This document shows, one piece after another, positions 49,401-59,400 of a DNA stretch of 64,000 bases; within the stretch, counting starts at the first letter, position 1, and every line of letters begins with the position of its first letter. Both the position numbers and the translations under genes were made by a program. The DNA is from Acidobacteriota bacterium (GTDB taxonomy: Bacteria; Acidobacteriota; Blastocatellia; Pyrinomonadales; Pyrinomonadaceae): positions 1 to 64,000 of the forward strand of contig JAJPKD010000174.1 of assembly GCA_021323895.1 (NCBI GenBank), read 5' to 3'. The notes under the pieces are model-generated. The model was not told where the DNA came from. It ran no database searches and was given only the letters and a program-made list of their open reading frames with translations.

Positions 49401-50505
49401 AGCAGGTCCTGGTGGTTCCCGTGGTGCAAGTTACACCGGCGGGAGGAGCATAGGTTTGACTGGTCGTGTTGAATCTGTAGATGCCGCTCGCCGCATCACT
49501 CGTATAAATGGTTCTGGTGCGCTGCGGACTTCTTTCCGGTAAGCGATACTCTTCGTAGTTCACGAAGAAGAAAGCCTTGTCCTTGCCGCTGAATAATTTC
49601 GGGACCGAAATCGGACCACCAACTTTCACGCCAAACTGATTCAAAAGGATGCGCTGCTGCGGGGCCTTGTGCGTCACCGGATCCGCCGCGAGATCGCGAT
49701 TATTGAACCAGTAGTTCGCATTCAATGCCGGATTGCGGTGATACCAGTAGCCGCCGCCGTGATAATCGTTCGATCCGCTTTGGGTAACGAACTTGATTTG
49801 CACGGCTCCTTCCGCGGAACTTTCCGCGCCGGGATTTGATGTCGAAACTGTTACCTCATCAATCGCATCGGTCCGTGGGCGGATATAAGTAAAGAAACCG
49901 TCGGATGATTTGAGCAAGTTGTCCTGAACATTGATGCCATCGATCGTGATGTTCAGCGCACCCTTCGGCAATCCATTGACGGAAGAACTTCGCGGACGTC
50001 CAGGTGTGGTCGTGCCGGGCAGCGCCAACACCAGGTCAAGCGCATCACGCGACACGGTCGGGATATCCGTAATCTGACGGCCGGTAAGCGTGGTACCGAT
50101 CGTGGCCGTTTGGGTTTGCAACAATTCACCACCGCCGACGATTGTTACCGTCTCGTTCGGCGAACCAACTTCCAGCGCCACCGCGATGCTTGAAGGTTTA
50201 CCAACGTCGATCTTGATGTCGGTGACTTTCGACTGCTTGAAATTCTTGACAGATATCGTCGCCGTATAGGTTCCGGCTCCGAGTACGGGCACCGTAAACA
50301 CGCCCTCGCCGTTAGTTCGGGCCGTGACCTCTTGCCCAGTTTCGGCATTTTTTACGACGACCGTAGCGCCCGGAACGACTGCGCCGTTGGGGTCAGTTAC
50401 GGTTCCGGTGAGCGATCCCGTTGATGTGGTCTGCCCAACAATTGGCAAGCCACAGAGCGCCAGGATCGCGAGAAAAACGAAAAACTTCGAAAGCGAATTT
50501 CTCAT
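46477..50505 (-). CDS. Oar-like TonB-dependent-receptor-type outer-membrane protein
   Basis: 1342 aa from ATG 50505, which has GGAGG upstream. The frame runs 23 codons further, but those residues are not signal-like. Signal peptide to P-I-V-G-Q, carboxypeptidase-regulatory beta domain (G-T-V-T-D-P-N-G-A-V-V-P-G-A-T, about 30-110), plug domain (about 130-290, with I-T-I-D-G-I-N-V-Q-D-N and Y-H-G-G-G-Y-W) and a long barrel ending L-V-L-R-L-N-F with terminal Phe, the usual outer-membrane signal. No TonB box is obvious. Such proteins are abundant in Acidobacteriota and the cargo is usually unknown. Intact, unlike the copies at 16796 and 35735. Confidence 0.9.
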   Translation of the reverse strand: MRNSLSKFFVFLAILALCGLPIVGQTTSTGSLTGTVTDPNGAVVPGATVVVKNAETGQEVTARTNGEGVFTVPVLGAGTYTATISVKNFKQSKVTDIKIDVGKPSSIAVALEVGSPNETVTIVGGGELLQTQTATIGTTLTGRQITDIPTVSRDALDLVLALPGTTTPGRPRSSSVNGLPKGALNITIDGINVQDNLLKSSDGFFTYIRPRTDAIDEVTVSTSNPGAESSAEGAVQIKFVTQSGSNDYHGGGYWYHRNPALNANYWFNNRDLAADPVTHKAPQQRILLNQFGVKVGGPISVPKLFSGKDKAFFFVNYEEYRLPERSPQRTRTIYTSDAASGIYRFNTTSQTYAPPAGVTCTTGTTRTCSVDVLAMAGTAGLINTLDPTIRTLLNSIRSAANSVNAVFTNVASNPNLQQFGFFNIGGQTRRFPTVRLDANLGKKHHLENISNYQQFDSVADFLNSVDPVFPGFPNHAAQTSNRFSNTSAWRWTLSPNLTNEARFGLVGGTSFFFAEVTPAQFENQGFTSLNINSPGFGVNTATATRAPERRNSPVKQFTDNVNWVHGNHSFNFGTSFTRINLWIVDQTVVPQVNFGVSSTLAGDATAFNAFASLQPTVSQQANAANFYAMLTGRISSIARYAGLSEDTNKYTVQGQFTSRAQQQEYGIYAQDTWRFRPNITLTGGLRWEVQGPFQSLNNTLTQVSYAGLFGESGEGNLFKPGTLSGGPSTFTQFPKGAKTYNTQYGNFAPSVGFTWSPNFKHGMLRRLVGDSGKTVLRGGFSMAYVREGTNTFLSIMAANPGQTIDATQNITGTPYALTFGNYFRNGLPAPPAFGTTAGTLPSAPTFPNTGFITDSVNGFLPNLKTGYVESWTLGIQREINKDNVFEIRYVGNRGHQLWRQVDLNEVNVFENGFLDEFKRAQGNALANLAAGRGFTMKYFGAGTGTVPLPILFKQFQSTTVGGAPADVNNPAHYASTLWANTTLLGFLNPLNPDPGGRRCCGGFAGTLASATNEATFGPNRTAWGVPANFFLVNPGKRGGAFLITNNNQTWYDAVTVEFRRRMSQGLLIQSNYTFGKALVNSYASSSVVFDQPATLRDFHLRRDVAPFDITQAFKTNFIYELPVGRGKTFLSDAHGIVNGFLGGWTFNGNVRIQSGSPFSFGNVQLVGMSKKDLQNAVGVYRDQPNSDGSAFSGQVYFLPFDIRQNTFKANNVSFTSAGAVYTQGAPTGRFIAPAGFNNCTQGYNGQCGFNNLVLKGPAFFRFDLSLVKKIRFTERLNLEMRAEALNAFNNINWIVGAANNDVNAPGGLTSGFFGRYTAAYQDVSTTNDPGGRLIQLVLRLNF

Positions 50506-50900
50506 TTGGGGCTCCTCCGAATGTCTGATTTCAAAGTAGCCTGACGGCCACTTAACAAAGAGTTGGACTCTCAAGAAGTTGTCCCGAAAGATCGGTTGTA
50601 TTTAGTGAAAACCGAGACTAACTGTGGATACCAGCGTGAGGATAAAATGCAATTAATAGGCCAACATTCCTGCGTGGCCCAACCCGCGTGAATCCTATGC
50701 TTCACGAACGCGGCGTGTTCAATCTGTTTTGTTTTCTGTAGATAAATACGAAAACTTGGATATAAGACGGCCTTGCTGCTCCCAACGACAATCAATTCTC
50801 CGCGCTCAGAAAACCGAGCGCCAGATTAACCACCGAACTTACCCGGCCCATTAAGAAATTTGATATCCAATCAGCGCCTCTCTCCGAGATTTCGGTATTG

Positions 50901-50930
50901 TTAGCAAAATATCATCGCGGTCAATATAAT
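50901..50930 (+). promoter_or_regulatory. promoter of the first VWA gene, in a 480-bp divergent spacer
   Basis: TTAGCA (50901-50906), 18-bp spacer, TATAAT (50925-50930). The leader to ATG 50986 is about 48 nt and carries AGGAGG. The rest of the 50506-50985 spacer, between divergent receptor and VWA genes, shows no gene and no other clear signal. Confidence 0.55.
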
Positions 50931-50985
50931 CTGCGTCTAACCTTTCGAAGACCACGCCCGACGAAACGAAAGTTCAGGAGGAATC

Positions 50986-53088
50986 ATGAAAAACTTTTTT
51001 ACTCTTACCCTGCTAGGTGTCTTTGTCGCCGGCACGTGTCTGGGCCAGAACCCCCCAAAGCCGGCGCAGGAAATCGCTCCCGACGACATCATTCGAGTCT
51101 CAACCGCACTGGTCCAAACGGATGTCGTCGTTACTGACAAGAACGATCAAATGATTCCCGATCTCAAGATGGAGGACTTTGAACTCTACGATAACGGGAA
51201 GAAGCAGGAACTGAAGTTCATGGAGTTTGTCGGGACCGAAGGCCCGCGGCGATCGGAAGGCGACCGTACCGGTTTACCTTCGTATGTCGAGACACCGGTT
51301 ACGAATGGAATCTCCGCCAAAGATCTGAAACGCGTAATCGCGTTCGTGATCGACGACTTGAACATTCGCATTCAGGACCTCCCTTACATACGCAAAACTC
51401 TGCTTGATTATGTCAACAACAAGATGCGCGATGGCGACCTGGTCGCAATCATCCGCGTGTACGGGGGTAAAGGCCTGCTTCAGCAGTTCACTACCGATCG
51501 TCAACTTCTGCGGCGGGCGATCGCCTCGATTACTCCGGTCGTGCATCCGCTCTCCAATTCAGACGAGCCAAACTTTACGCCGACGGCGAACCCGATGGCG
51601 ATACCGGACACCGATTCCCCAACTGCGGCGGAATCTTCGCTGGAAGCGCCGGAAATCTACAGTTCTTCTGATGATCAGGTTCGCTATAACCGAAGCATTG
51701 CGCTCATCTCGACTTCGAATTATGTGATCGACAGCTTAAAGCAGATTCCGGGAAGGAAGGATTTGATTCTGGTTACTGGCGGCATTCCGATTTTCGAAAT
51801 CATCAACTCGAGCACCAACACGACTCAGATTCTGAATCAGTTTGCCGAGAACGCATTTCGCGCCGGAGTCGTGGTTAATACATTCGATCCGCGCGGCCTG
51901 GCGGCTACGCCCGGCGTAAAAGGTTTTCAAGCTACGCCGGCAAAGAGCGCGTTAGGCGGAGCCGATCCCAGCGACGCCCTCTTTGGTCGCGGCGATCAGG
52001 GATCCAATGCGGCGATTTCTGTCGGACTCGGCGCCGGCGAAGATCATCTCGCGTTGAGCACCGTCTCGAAATATACCGGCGGGCACGCGGTCTATAACAC
52101 AAACGATTTCGACGAAGGTCTCCAGAAGATTCTGGCGCGCGGCAACGGTTATTACACGCTCGCGTTTCGTCCCGACAACCTGGACAACAAAGACCACAAA
52201 CTTGAGATCAAGGTGAAGCGCAGCGGCGCTCGAGTGTACAGTCATACACGCTATCTGGCTCGCGCTGAAGCTCGCACCGTGCCGCGAACCAAAGTGGAAG
52301 CAGTGGCAGCCGCCGCCCGCTCGCCGCTAGCGAGGAACGACATCGACGTCACGCCCAACGTAGCGTTGAAACTCAATCCCGGCGGAAATGCGAACCTTGA
52401 TTTACACGTTCTGATTGATGCCAAAAAGCTGAACTTCAATGAAGCCGAAGGCCGTTATCAGGACTCGTTGGATCTGGTGGGCTTTATTTTCGATCAGTTG
52501 GGCCGCAACCGGGGTGGCTTCAGCGAGACAATTAACCTGAACCTCAGCAAAGAGGATTATCAGAAAGCGCTGGCTGAGGGTCTTACCTATACGGCGAGCA
52601 CCAACGTGCAGCCCGATTTCTACCAGGTGCGCGTGGTCGTGCGCGAAGACAGCACGGGCAATGTTGGTTCGTTCTCGAAGTACCTCGAAGTTCCCGATCT
52701 AACCAAAGGCAAGCTGACGATGAGCAGCCTGTTCTTATTCGCAACTGATGCGAAAGGATCAAAGCCGATTCCTTTGCTCGCAGCGCGCAGACTGGCGCGG
52801 CAAAACGATCTGCGTTACGTCGCGATGATCTACAACGGCAAAGTTCGTGACGGAAAGCCGCAGCTCAAATCGCAACTGATCATCTCGCAGGGGAACAAGG
52901 TCTTGTTCCGTGAACCTGAGCAAGCGGTCGAAGCATCGGGCAGTACACCCGTCACCAAGATGGGCCAACTGGCGCTCTCAGGCGTCGCGCCCGGACGTTA
53001 CGTCCTCACGCTCGTGGTGACCGACACGAACGCCGACAAGAAAGTCGCGACGCAAGCGCGGAGCATCGACTTCATCGTGGCGCAGTGA
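50986..53088 (+). CDS. exported VWFA-related acidobacterial-type protein (copy 1)
   Basis: 700 aa. Signal peptide (to about residue 20, C-L-G-Q), the conserved N-terminal block (I-I-R-V-S-T-A-L-V-Q-T-D-V-V-V-T-D-K, M-E-D-F-E-L-Y-D-N-G-K), then a VWA-like fold (about 115-420). The metal site reads F-V-I-D-D-L-N-I instead of DxSxS. Next come G-R-K-D-L-I-L-V-T-G-G and Y-T-L-A-F-R-P-D. A C-terminal beta-rich region of about 250 residues follows. The family is typical of Acidobacteriota and its function is unknown. First of three tandem homologues on the plus strand. Confidence 0.85.
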   Translation: MKNFFTLTLLGVFVAGTCLGQNPPKPAQEIAPDDIIRVSTALVQTDVVVTDKNDQMIPDLKMEDFELYDNGKKQELKFMEFVGTEGPRRSEGDRTGLPSYVETPVTNGISAKDLKRVIAFVIDDLNIRIQDLPYIRKTLLDYVNNKMRDGDLVAIIRVYGGKGLLQQFTTDRQLLRRAIASITPVVHPLSNSDEPNFTPTANPMAIPDTDSPTAAESSLEAPEIYSSSDDQVRYNRSIALISTSNYVIDSLKQIPGRKDLILVTGGIPIFEIINSSTNTTQILNQFAENAFRAGVVVNTFDPRGLAATPGVKGFQATPAKSALGGADPSDALFGRGDQGSNAAISVGLGAGEDHLALSTVSKYTGGHAVYNTNDFDEGLQKILARGNGYYTLAFRPDNLDNKDHKLEIKVKRSGARVYSHTRYLARAEARTVPRTKVEAVAAAARSPLARNDIDVTPNVALKLNPGGNANLDLHVLIDAKKLNFNEAEGRYQDSLDLVGFIFDQLGRNRGGFSETINLNLSKEDYQKALAEGLTYTASTNVQPDFYQVRVVVREDSTGNVGSFSKYLEVPDLTKGKLTMSSLFLFATDAKGSKPIPLLAARRLARQNDLRYVAMIYNGKVRDGKPQLKSQLIISQGNKVLFREPEQAVEASGSTPVTKMGQLALSGVAPGRYVLTLVVTDTNADKKVATQARSIDFIVAQ

Positions 53089-53150
53089 TCTGACGCGCCG
53101 ACTAGCGTCTGGGCTGGAATAAAATGGAGCGCGAATGCATCTATGACAGG

Positions 53151-54143
53151 ATGACTTCGCGCTCTTTATTGTTTTGCGCAGCTCTCCTGACGGGCTTATT
53201 CATCTCTATTTCGTCCGCGGCGCAAACGCCAATCGCGGAACCACAGGATATCGATGTCATCCGCGTCAGCACGAATCTGGTCACAGTTCCCGTTAGCGTG
53301 CTGGATCGTCAGGGTCGATTCGTTCCGAACCTGACGCGATCGCAGTTTCATCTTTTCGAAAACGGCGTCGAACAGGAGATCGCCTTCTTCGAAAATGCCA
53401 AGAAGCCGTTTACCGTGGCGCTGCTGCTCGACGTGAGCGACTCAGCAAAGTTCAAGCTTAACGAAATTCAAAACGCGGCCATTGCATTCGCGTCGCAATT
53501 GCGGCCGGACGATCGCGTGCTCGTTGCCGTCTTCAACAAAGATGTCACGATCATGTGCGAAGCAACCAATGATCGACGCGTGGTTGAAGCGGCAATCCGC
53601 CGCACGCGAACCGGTGGCGGCACGAGTCTGTACGATGCAGTCGCGATGATCGTGAATCAGAGGCTCAACAAGATTCGCGGGCGCAAGGCGATCGTGCTGT
53701 TCACCGACGGAGTCGATACGAGCAGCGTCGGCGCCACATATGAAAGCACTCTGCACACGGCGCAGGAATTAGACGCCCTGGTCTATTCGATCGAGTACGA
53801 TACTTTTGATGATCTGGTTTGGTTTGGTGGCAGCCGAGTCGCAGATCAAGAGCTGAAAACCCCAAAGGGCGAACGATTGAGCGTCGCCTACGCGCGCGCC
53901 GACCGTTATCTCCGAGCGCTGGCGGACAAAAGCGGTGGGCGATTTTTCTTTGCCGCATCGCCAAAACATCTCGAAGAGATTTTTGCGCGCATTGCTCAGG
54001 AGCTGCGCGAGCAGTACAGCCTCGGCTACTATCCAAAGAACCGCGATGCAGCCATCGCTCAACGCGCGATCAAGATCAAAGTGGACGCCGCTGACGTGTC
54101 GGTGAAAGCACGCCGAACGTATCTCTACAAGTCAGACAACTAG
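53151..54143 (+). CDS. exported VWFA-related acidobacterial-type protein (copy 2, classic MIDAS)
   Basis: 330 aa from ATG 53151. An in-frame ATG at 53124 adds nine polar residues and is less likely. Signal peptide to S-S-A-A-Q, the conserved D-V-I-R-V-S-T-N-L-V-T-V-P-V-S-V-L-D block, and a compact VWA domain with an intact MIDAS (L-L-L-D-V-S-D-S, T-G-G-G-T-S, F-T-D-G-V-D-T). It ends soon after Y-S-L-G-Y-Y-P, with no extra C-terminal region. This short form probably binds a divalent metal and a protein ligand. It is 62 bp from copy 1 and 71 bp from copy 3. Confidence 0.87.
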   Translation: MTSRSLLFCAALLTGLFISISSAAQTPIAEPQDIDVIRVSTNLVTVPVSVLDRQGRFVPNLTRSQFHLFENGVEQEIAFFENAKKPFTVALLLDVSDSAKFKLNEIQNAAIAFASQLRPDDRVLVAVFNKDVTIMCEATNDRRVVEAAIRRTRTGGGTSLYDAVAMIVNQRLNKIRGRKAIVLFTDGVDTSSVGATYESTLHTAQELDALVYSIEYDTFDDLVWFGGSRVADQELKTPKGERLSVAYARADRYLRALADKSGGRFFFAASPKHLEEIFARIAQELREQYSLGYYPKNRDAAIAQRAIKIKVDAADVSVKARRTYLYKSDN

Positions 54144-54214
54144 TACTCCCGACAAAGACTGAACCTGGGCCTTTGGTGTAATGTACGGTCGCGTTGCAGC
54201 GATCAAATACAAGC

Positions 54215-56413
54215 ATGAGAATCTTTCTGACACTCGGGTTAACACTCTCGCTATCGATCAATCTCTGCGGGCAAACTTCCTCCAAGCCTGAACAAGATGA
54301 CGTGATTCGCACCAACACGAATTTGATTCAGGTGCGCGCCGTGGTGACTGATCGCGCAGGCAAACTTGTCGATAACCTGAAGCAGGATGATTTTGAAGTT
54401 TTCGAAAACGGCAAGCCGCAACAGGTCAGCGTGTTTTCGCTGGAGCGCATTCGGAACAACCAGAACTCCGCGAGTTCGCCGGAGCCTGCAAACGATTCAA
54501 ACTCGGCGAATGCCAACGCGACCCGCGTTCCACCCAGCCCATCGCGCACCATGGTGCTCTTCGTCGATACGCTTCACTTGTCATCAATCAGCTTGATCCG
54601 AGCCAAGCAGCAGCTAAAACGTTTCGTCGATGAACAGATCACGGATCAGGACCTGGTCGGCATCGTCACCACGTCTGATTCGTTGGGTTTGCTCGGGCAG
54701 TTCATGCGCGATCGAAAGCTTTTGAAGCACGCGATCGATAAGATTTCACTCTTCACTCGGACGAATACTCTCTTCACGCCGTATCTCGCCGCGCGGGTCT
54801 TAAGTGAAAATCCTTTCGTGCCGCAGCAACAACAGCCTCTGTCAACCGGGCGACAAGGCGTGCGAAATCCTATGCCCAGTTCGGATCCATCTATCCCCGG
54901 CCTGCAAGCGATGGCGGTAGCCCAGGCAATCATGACTGGTGAAGACGGAGTTGCACCAAACGAAGACATGGTGCGCGCGCGTGCGCGCGAAGTACTCGGC
55001 CAGGAAAGCATCATGCGCAAGGCGACGCTGAAAATTCTGAAAGGCGCAGGCGAGCGCATGGCCACTCTGCCGGGACAACGTCTGATCGCGTTTGTTTCGG
55101 ACGGCTTTACGCTGCGCGATGACAACGGCAGTTCCGACAACAACGATTTCAGCGCCGCGACCAGTCGTGCCGTTCGTGCCGGCGTCGTCATCTATGCCTT
55201 TTATCCGCTGGGACTGACCACGCCCGTTGAGTACACCGCCGCTTCGCCAGTGCACCTTGATTCCTCGAATCCGACGCTGGGCATCGCCTTTGGTTCGTAC
55301 ATGGCTGATTCGCGAACCGAATCCCAGAGCACGCTGCGAGAGTTAGCGGCGGAGACGGGCGGCGAAGCATCCCTAAACAGTAATGACGTGGTCGGCCAAT
55401 TCAAGAAGATGCTCAACGCCAACGACGTTTACTATGCGATGGGCTATTACTTTCATGATGAAAGCGATCACAAGTTTCGCAGCCTGCGAGTGCGCGTCAA
55501 GAATCATCCCGAGTACCACGTGAGGACCCAGCGCGGCTATCAACTCTCCAGCGAGAGAGCCAACGAGGTAGCCGCCACGCCGCAAAAGAAGTTGTTTCAG
55601 GCGATGATGGCGCCACTGCCGTTGATGAATATTGCCGTCACTTCTTCGGCCAATTTTCTGGCCCGTGCCGATGACGAAGCGAAGGTTACTCTGAACGTCC
55701 ACTTCGATGGTCGATCGGTTCAATTCGAACAGACGGACCAAAAGTACAGGCTGAATTGCGAGATTGCCGTCGCGATCCTCGATGAGCGAGGCAAGATCTC
55801 CGAGGGCGTGGCGGAGGGTGTCGCCGGAACTTTTGATTCTGGCCAAATTGAAAAAGCCAAACGCGACGGCTTTCGTTATACGAAACGAATCGCGCTGTCG
55901 CCCGGGCTTTATCAATTAAGAATCGGAGTTCGCGATGTGCATAGCGGACTGATGGGGACCTCGAACGCCTGGGTCAATGTTCCGAACCTGGCAATCAAGA
56001 AACCAGTTCTGAGCGATTTGTTCCTGGGACGGCAGGACCGAAACAACCAACGCACCGAATCAGTCACGCTCAATGACGATTCGACTACGACCGCGAGGAT
56101 GTTGATTGGCCCAGCGTCGTTCACCAGCGGAGACATAATTTTTTATCGCGCCGTGCTTTACAACTCGGCACTGGTGAGCAAGTCGGATGCAAATGCCTTG
56201 CTCAAAGTTGAAGTGCTAAATTCCAGCGAAGTTGTTTATGACGGCCATTGGCAGCCGCTCAACGGAAAGATCATTCGGAAGGACAGTGTCGGTATTGAAC
56301 TCGGCGGCGAGGTTCGCATGGCGAGCGAGCCCGGCGTTTACACGCTGCGGATTACGATCAAGGATGCGAATGGAGTGGTCCAGCGAACGAAAGAATTCGA
56401 ACTGCTGAAGTAA
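54215..56413 (+). CDS. exported VWFA-related acidobacterial-type protein (copy 3)
   Basis: 732 aa from ATG 54215; a TTG at 54194 is the other option. Signal peptide (to C-G-Q near 19), the conserved block V-I-R-T-N-T-N-L-I-Q-V-R-A-V-V-T-D, a Ser/Asn-rich loop, and a VWA-like fold. Its metal site is L-F-V-D-T-L-H-L-S-S, neither the classic DxSxS nor the form in copy 1. A ~60-residue insert precedes the R-A-R-A-R-E-V-L segment. The C-terminal ~280 residues are beta-rich, like copy 1. A terminator at 56436 closes the three-gene unit. Confidence 0.85.
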   Translation: MRIFLTLGLTLSLSINLCGQTSSKPEQDDVIRTNTNLIQVRAVVTDRAGKLVDNLKQDDFEVFENGKPQQVSVFSLERIRNNQNSASSPEPANDSNSANANATRVPPSPSRTMVLFVDTLHLSSISLIRAKQQLKRFVDEQITDQDLVGIVTTSDSLGLLGQFMRDRKLLKHAIDKISLFTRTNTLFTPYLAARVLSENPFVPQQQQPLSTGRQGVRNPMPSSDPSIPGLQAMAVAQAIMTGEDGVAPNEDMVRARAREVLGQESIMRKATLKILKGAGERMATLPGQRLIAFVSDGFTLRDDNGSSDNNDFSAATSRAVRAGVVIYAFYPLGLTTPVEYTAASPVHLDSSNPTLGIAFGSYMADSRTESQSTLRELAAETGGEASLNSNDVVGQFKKMLNANDVYYAMGYYFHDESDHKFRSLRVRVKNHPEYHVRTQRGYQLSSERANEVAATPQKKLFQAMMAPLPLMNIAVTSSANFLARADDEAKVTLNVHFDGRSVQFEQTDQKYRLNCEIAVAILDERGKISEGVAEGVAGTFDSGQIEKAKRDGFRYTKRIALSPGLYQLRIGVRDVHSGLMGTSNAWVNVPNLAIKKPVLSDLFLGRQDRNNQRTESVTLNDDSTTTARMLIGPASFTSGDIIFYRAVLYNSALVSKSDANALLKVEVLNSSEVVYDGHWQPLNGKIIRKDSVGIELGGEVRMASEPGVYTLRITIKDANGVVQRTKEFELLK

Positions 56414-56435
56414 GCAACCAAGAAATCGTAGTAAC

Positions 56436-56471
56436 AAAAAAGGGAGAGCCTTGCGGCCCTCCCTTTTGTTT
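56436..56471. terminator. bidirectional terminator between converging genes
   Basis: AAAAGGGAG (56438-56446) pairs with CTCCCTTTT (56459-56467), with a further weak inner pairing, flanked by A- and T-runs. Serves VWA copy 3 and the receptor gene at 56489. Confidence 0.82.
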
Positions 56472-56488
56472 TAAGGTTTGGATTTCGA

Positions 56489-59400
56489 CTAGAACTTCAG
56501 ACGAATTCCGAACTGGATGACGCGACGCGCCAAGGTAATGTCCTTGAAGTTCGCGAAACCGCTGCCGGCCAAGCCGGCATTCTCGAGCGCCGCAGACGGC
56601 AAGTAGCCGTTGGCGTTCGTGCCGTAACCCGGATTCGGGTGATTGAGAACATTGATGGCCGTCGATTGCAGTTGCAGCGTGAATCGCTCGCCAATCTTGA
56701 TGTTCTTGAACAGGCTCATGTTGAGCTGGTTAAGCGCTGGGCCCTTCAGGTAGTTGCGCGGCATGTTGCCGAACGGCGTTCCGAAAATCTTCGCCGAACC
56801 CAACGAGTTAATTACAAACCGCACCTGATTAAGACCAACGGGCACCCAACCACCACCCGCGTTATGTGTGTTCACGCTGTAGAACACAGTGGAGTTGCCG
56901 TTCACGAACGGCGCGTCCGCAAACAGCGCCCACGCATCCGTGGCGGCGATGGCTACGGTGTTTTCCGGAGCGCTTGGATTCGAGACGAACGGCCGATCAC
57001 CTGAGGTCAGGTAAGCCGTGCCCAATCCGTAACCGCCGTTAGTGGCAACTTCGTTCGGAGTGTAGGGATTACCGCTGGTAAGCACCTGCACGCCGTTGAT
57101 CTGCCAACCGCCCAGAATGTGGCCAACGACGCCACGCTGTTCCTTCATCCAGGGGATATCCCAAATGAAGCTGGCCGAGAATGCGTGCGGCCGGTTCAGG
57201 TTCGACAGCGCGCGTTCGCACGAGTTAATGCAGAAAGGATTCTGCGCGTTCGCGGAAGAGATATCGGCGAAAGCGAAGATCTCGCTGGCATTATCGATCG
57301 TCTTGCTGAACGTGTAGGACGCGTTGAATGACAACGAGTTCCTCATGAAACGACCGGCATAGCGCGCCTGCATCGAGTGGTAAATCGACTGAGCCGTGTT
57401 GGCTCGCATCGTGATACCAGCCTGACGCTTCAGACGGCCATTACAGGTTGATTCGTCAACAAACGGCGTCGCCGGATCATTCGTGCAGACTTGCGTAACG
57501 ACTCCCGACGGCAAAAGGTTCTTGAAGTTCGGGAAGGTGTAGCCCGCACCCAGAGCGGCCGTCAGGTCAACGCCATTAACCAACGATCTGGTAAAGAAGT
57601 TGTCGTTGATGTTTTGGAAAAGACTGACACCGTGAGTGCCCACGTAACTGACTTCGAACACGTTCGACCGGTTAATCTGGCGCTGAATTCCGAAACTGAA
57701 CTGCTCGGAATACGGCGAGTGGAAATCCGGAGCGACGGTTGTTTGCGTCAGGTAAAGTGGATTGAGCTTACCCAGCGGCAACACGCCCGAGGCGATCGCG
57801 GCGCCCTGAACCAGGTCGGCGGTCGGCGTACCGGGCAATGGCACCGGCGACGTGGTCGTGGACGACAGCGCGTTAGCGCTCGACAAGGCCAAAGCTGCCG
57901 AGTACGGCGCCACGTTCTTCAGGTTAAGCAGAATGTTATAGAACGCCGGATCGTAAGCGATGGCAAAGCCGCCGCGAATAACGGTCGCATCCTCGCCAAC
58001 CAGCTTGTGCATGAAACCATGCTCGTACTTGGGTGACCAGGCGAAACCAACGCGAGGCGCGAAGTTGTTCCTGTCAGGCTTCACATACGGAACTGTTCGG
58101 ATGCTTAACGGCAGACTCGGATCGAAGATCGCCTTTGTCGATCCGCTTTCACGAGCGACCGTCTGATCGTGCAGTTGATTGATCGGCTGACCGGTATATT
58201 CATAGCGGACGCCAAGGTTCAGAGTCAGATTCGGTCTGAACTTAAAGTCGTCCTGAATGAAGTAGTACTGGTCGTTCTCTTTGTAGCTGGTAATCGGAGT
58301 ACCAGCCGTGACCGAGAACGCTGATGGCGCGTTGTTGAGCAAACGCGTCAGCGCCGAAGTCGTGGAGAACGTATAGACACCCTGATAGCTCGGCAGGAAC
58401 GGCACCGTGTTAACCAGGTGCTTGTACTCCGCGCCGAAGACCATGCTGTGCTTACCCCAAACCTTGCTCATCGTGTCGGCGTACTGATAGACCTTAACCA
58501 ATCGTCCTTGCGGGATGTTGGTTGCGCCGCCGATGGTCTGGAGCGTCGCTGTGGAACGAGTAACACCAGTGATGTTACCGCCAAAGCTAATGTTCGAGAC
58601 GGTCTGGCCGATGTTAGCCGGCTTCGGAATAGCGAAAACGCCGTACTGTGCACTGGCGCCGCCAAATTCCACGTTCAGATCCTGCGTGGTGAACTTGAAC
58701 TCATTCACAAACGTGTTCGTGAACTGGCGAGTCCAGGTGCCGCCGAGGTTCTTGCTCGTCGCCGGAACGTCATAGGTGAAGCCGTTCGAACCAGCACCGG
58801 TGTTCGGGAAGATTTGGCTCTGCTTCAAATAGCGAAAATCGCCGGTGTCCTTGGAAGTCGGACGAACGGTGAAGCGCGTGCTCCATTCGTTCTCAGTAAA
58901 GGGTTCCGGGATCGTGCGCTGCGGTACCGCCGCCTGGAAGAGCACTGGCGCTCCTGCGGTTCCAAAATTAATCACATCCCACGGACCACCGGTTAAGAAT
59001 GGCTGCCCGGTCGAGGGATTGATGAACGTGGTGTACGTTCCGCAACCCGCTGCCGGTGTCGCGCCAACCGCTATCGCTTTCGGACAGGTTCCGGTAGCTG
59101 CCAGGTTGAACTGCGAAGAAATCACAGTTCCGCCAATGTCAGTGCGCGGGCTGACCGTTCCGACGTTCTGGGCTGCAAAGGCACTGTAGCGCGAAATTAC
59201 GCTCATGGCCGTATTGCCCGGGAAAGTACTGGCGAGGCGAGCCAGATCAGTTCCAAAGATCGCGAGGCTACCTGTGCCCGCGCGAACTGTCGCCGTGAAC
59301 GGGTTGCGGATGCCCTGGTACGTGAAGAAGAAGAACGCCTTGTTGGTTCCCTTCCAAATACCCTTGCCGCCTTCACCAAAGGTGGGCAGGATGACTGGCC

